NCBI GenBank assembly: GCA_028695865.1
Contig: JAQVID010000128.1
Coordinates: 1 to 7,640 of the forward strand
Direction of reading: 5' to 3'
From: Thermoguttaceae bacterium
GTDB lineage: Bacteria > Planctomycetota > Planctomycetia > Pirellulales > Thermoguttaceae
Length of the DNA stretch: 7,640 nucleotides
Every line of letters starts with the position of its first letter. The first letter of the stretch is position 1. Positions 6,221-7,640 of this stretch are shown piece by piece. The notes below the pieces were generated by a model. The model did not search any database and had not been told where the DNA came from. It saw only the letters and a list, made by a program, of their open reading frames with translations. A program made the position numbers and the translations under genes.

Positions 6221-7501
6221 ATGAATATATTGGTCGTTGGCAGCGGCGGTCGTGAGCACGCGTTGGCATGGAAATTGAAACAGAGTCCGAAAGCGGACAC
6301 GGTTTACGTTGCGCCAGGCAACGCGGGAACAGCCTTGGACGCGGTCAACGTCGCAATTTCGGAAAAGGATTTTCCAGCGCTTATCGAGTTTGCCAAGTCG
6401 CACCAGGTTGGTCTTACCGTTGTGGGGCCGGAAGCACCCTTATCGGCAGGAATCGTGGACGCGTTCGAAAAGGCAGGGCTCAAAGTCTTTGGTCCGAACC
6501 AAAAGGCCGCTCAGTTAGAGGGAAGTAAAGTGTTCTGCAAGGAAGTCTTGACCAAGGCGGCTGTTCCAACGGCGATGTATCGAACATTCGAAAATGCGCG
6601 GGAAGCCTCGGCGTTTCTCAAAGACAACAAAACGATTCCTTTTGTGGTCAAGGCGGATGGTCTTGCGGCGGGTAAAGGGGTTATTGTATGCTCGACTCAC
6701 GAAGAAGCTCTGGAAGCCGTTGCCCGAATCGCGACGGCCAGAGAATTCGGAACAGCGGGCGATCGGTTCATTATCGAAGAGCGGCTTGTCGGTCTGGAAG
6801 CGAGCGTTTTGGCTATTACGGACGGAAAAACAATCATGACTTTGCAACCGGCGCAAGATCACAAAGCGGCCTGGGACGGCGACCGGGGCCCCAATACGGG
6901 TGGAATGGGCGCCTACTGCCCTGCTTCTCTTGTTACCGACGACAAGCTTCACTGGATTGAGGAAAATGTTTTGGTTCCAACGGTTCACACACTCAACCGA
7001 CTGGAAACACCATTCAAGGGCGTGCTTTACGCCGGACTCATGATGACTTCAACCGGTCCTAAAGTCTTGGAATATAATGCCCGATTTGGTGATCCGGAAT
7101 GCCAGCCGCTGCTTATGCGTCTCAAATCGGACCTTGTTGAAATCATGGAAGCTGTTGCGGACGGAGAACTCGACCGGTGCGATCCGCTTGAGTGGGACCC
7201 TCGTCCGGCAGTCTGCGTCGTTATGGCCAGTCAAGGTTATCCCGGAGCCTACGCGAAGGGATACGAAATTACCGGACTGGACCAAGCGGCGAAATTGCCC
7301 GATGTCAAAGTTTTCCACGCGGGAACCACCCTGAAAGACGGCAAAGTCGTGAATAACGGCGGACGCGTTCTCGATGTCGTTGCCCTGGGTCAAACAATTC
7401 CCCAGGCCAAGCAAAAAGCATATAACGCGGTCTCGAAAATCAGTTGGAACGGTTCGTGGTATCGTACAGATATTTCAGACAAAGACGGAGGCAAAAAGTA
7501 A
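6221..7501 (+). CDS. purD: Phosphoribosylamine--glycine ligase (GAR synthetase)
   Basis: PurD catalyses the second step of de novo purine synthesis in the cytoplasm, joining 5-phosphoribosylamine and glycine with ATP to give glycinamide ribonucleotide, ADP and phosphate. The 426-residue length is normal for a monofunctional PurD. In order: the N-domain loop GSGGREHA (7-14), PGNAG (32-36), VGPEAPL (68-74), the ATP-grasp segment KADGLAAGKGV (144-154), QDHKAAWDGDRGPNTGGMGAY (starting 212), and the family signature RFGDPECQ (288-295) with metal/ATP-binding acidic and Asn residues (EYNARFGDPE). The C-domain ends HAGT-x-NGGRVLDVVALG and then WYRTDIS. The usual RTDIG-Y-R-A ending is replaced by RTDISDKDGGKK, a small divergence outside the active site. 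It is divergent from the secreted-protein operon and driven by its own consensus promoter. No other purine gene is visible. Confidence 0.98.
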   Translation: MNILVVGSGGREHALAWKLKQSPKADTVYVAPGNAGTALDAVNVAISEKDFPALIEFAKSHQVGLTVVGPEAPLSAGIVDAFEKAGLKVFGPNQKAAQLEGSKVFCKEVLTKAAVPTAMYRTFENAREASAFLKDNKTIPFVVKADGLAAGKGVIVCSTHEEALEAVARIATAREFGTAGDRFIIEERLVGLEASVLAITDGKTIMTLQPAQDHKAAWDGDRGPNTGGMGAYCPASLVTDDKLHWIEENVLVPTVHTLNRLETPFKGVLYAGLMMTSTGPKVLEYNARFGDPECQPLLMRLKSDLVEIMEAVADGELDRCDPLEWDPRPAVCVVMASQGYPGAYAKGYEITGLDQAAKLPDVKVFHAGTTLKDGKVVNNGGRVLDVVALGQTIPQAKQKAYNAVSKISWNGSWYRTDISDKDGGKK

Positions 7502-7520
7502 TATTCCAGGACTGGCGCGA

Positions 7521-7565
7521 GGACGTCTCGTCCGCGTCGGGCAAACAGACGCCCACACCTGTTTG
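7521..7565 (+). terminator. Weak hairpins downstream of purD, possible terminator
   Basis: GGACG (7521-7525) can pair with CGTCC (7529-7533) around a TCT loop. CAAACAG (7542-7548) can pair with CTGTTTG (7559-7565) around a 10-nt loop. A shorter GGGC/GCCC stem (7539-7542 with 7551-7554) would compete with the second. None is followed by a T-run, so intrinsic termination is doubtful. The rest of the window to 7640 shows no gene; CACTAGTG at 7605-7612 is an isolated palindrome. Confidence 0.25.
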
Positions 7566-7640
7566 AGCGAATAAAGAACAACTGCTGTTATTTGTGTGAC
7601 AAAACACTAGTGGTTCATTCTTCTCGCTTACGTTGGGAAA

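Noticed and set aside
1..7640. CRISPR array, insertion sequence, tRNA or rRNA
   Set aside because: No regularly spaced repeats of suitable length, no transposase or terminal inverted repeats, and no tRNA T-loop or rRNA-like segment were seen on either strand.

Overview
The window comes from a bacterial chromosome of roughly balanced GC content. It holds three protein genes and one divergent regulatory region. Two of the genes encode large secreted proteins on the minus strand and look like a carbohydrate-degradation pair. The third is a full-length purD on the plus strand. The paralogue style (a DUF5107 mutarotase-like domain fused to TPRs, beside a very large glycoside-hydrolase-like exoprotein) suggests a Planctomycetota or related PVC-group bacterium living on complex glycans. 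This lineage call is inferred from the protein families only, because there is no rRNA or other marker to confirm it.

Layout. Positions 1-2545 (minus) hold a signal-peptide-bearing DUF5107 + TPR protein. It is open along its whole visible length (848 codons, no internal stop) and runs off the left edge, so its C-terminus lies outside the window. Positions 2556-5705 (minus) hold an intact 1049-residue exported protein. It has an N-terminal beta-sandwich-like region, a central region that looks like a TIM-barrel glycosidase of GH101-like character, and a C-terminal beta domain. The two genes are 10 bp apart and transcribed 2556-5705 first, so they almost certainly share one mRNA. Positions 5706-6220 are a 515-bp divergent intergenic region. 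It carries a candidate minus-strand promoter, two AAACGTTT palindromes 24 bp apart (LacI-type operator-like), a 12-bp tandem repeat, and a sigma70 promoter with perfect consensus hexamers and a 17-bp spacer reading toward purD. Positions 6221-7501 (plus) hold purD. Positions 7502-7640 show only weak hairpins and no gene.

How the parts work together. The two minus-strand proteins each start with an export signal and probably act outside the cytoplasm on the same glycan. One is a candidate endo- or exo-glycosidase. The other has a sugar-mutarotase-like supersandwich fold with a TPR scaffold and an unknown reaction. The paired palindromes downstream of their candidate promoter would fit sugar-responsive repression. 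purD is a housekeeping purine-biosynthesis gene with its own strong promoter and is probably functionally unrelated. The most interesting element is the secreted GH-like/DUF5107 pair, whose substrate and chemistry cannot be read from sequence alone.
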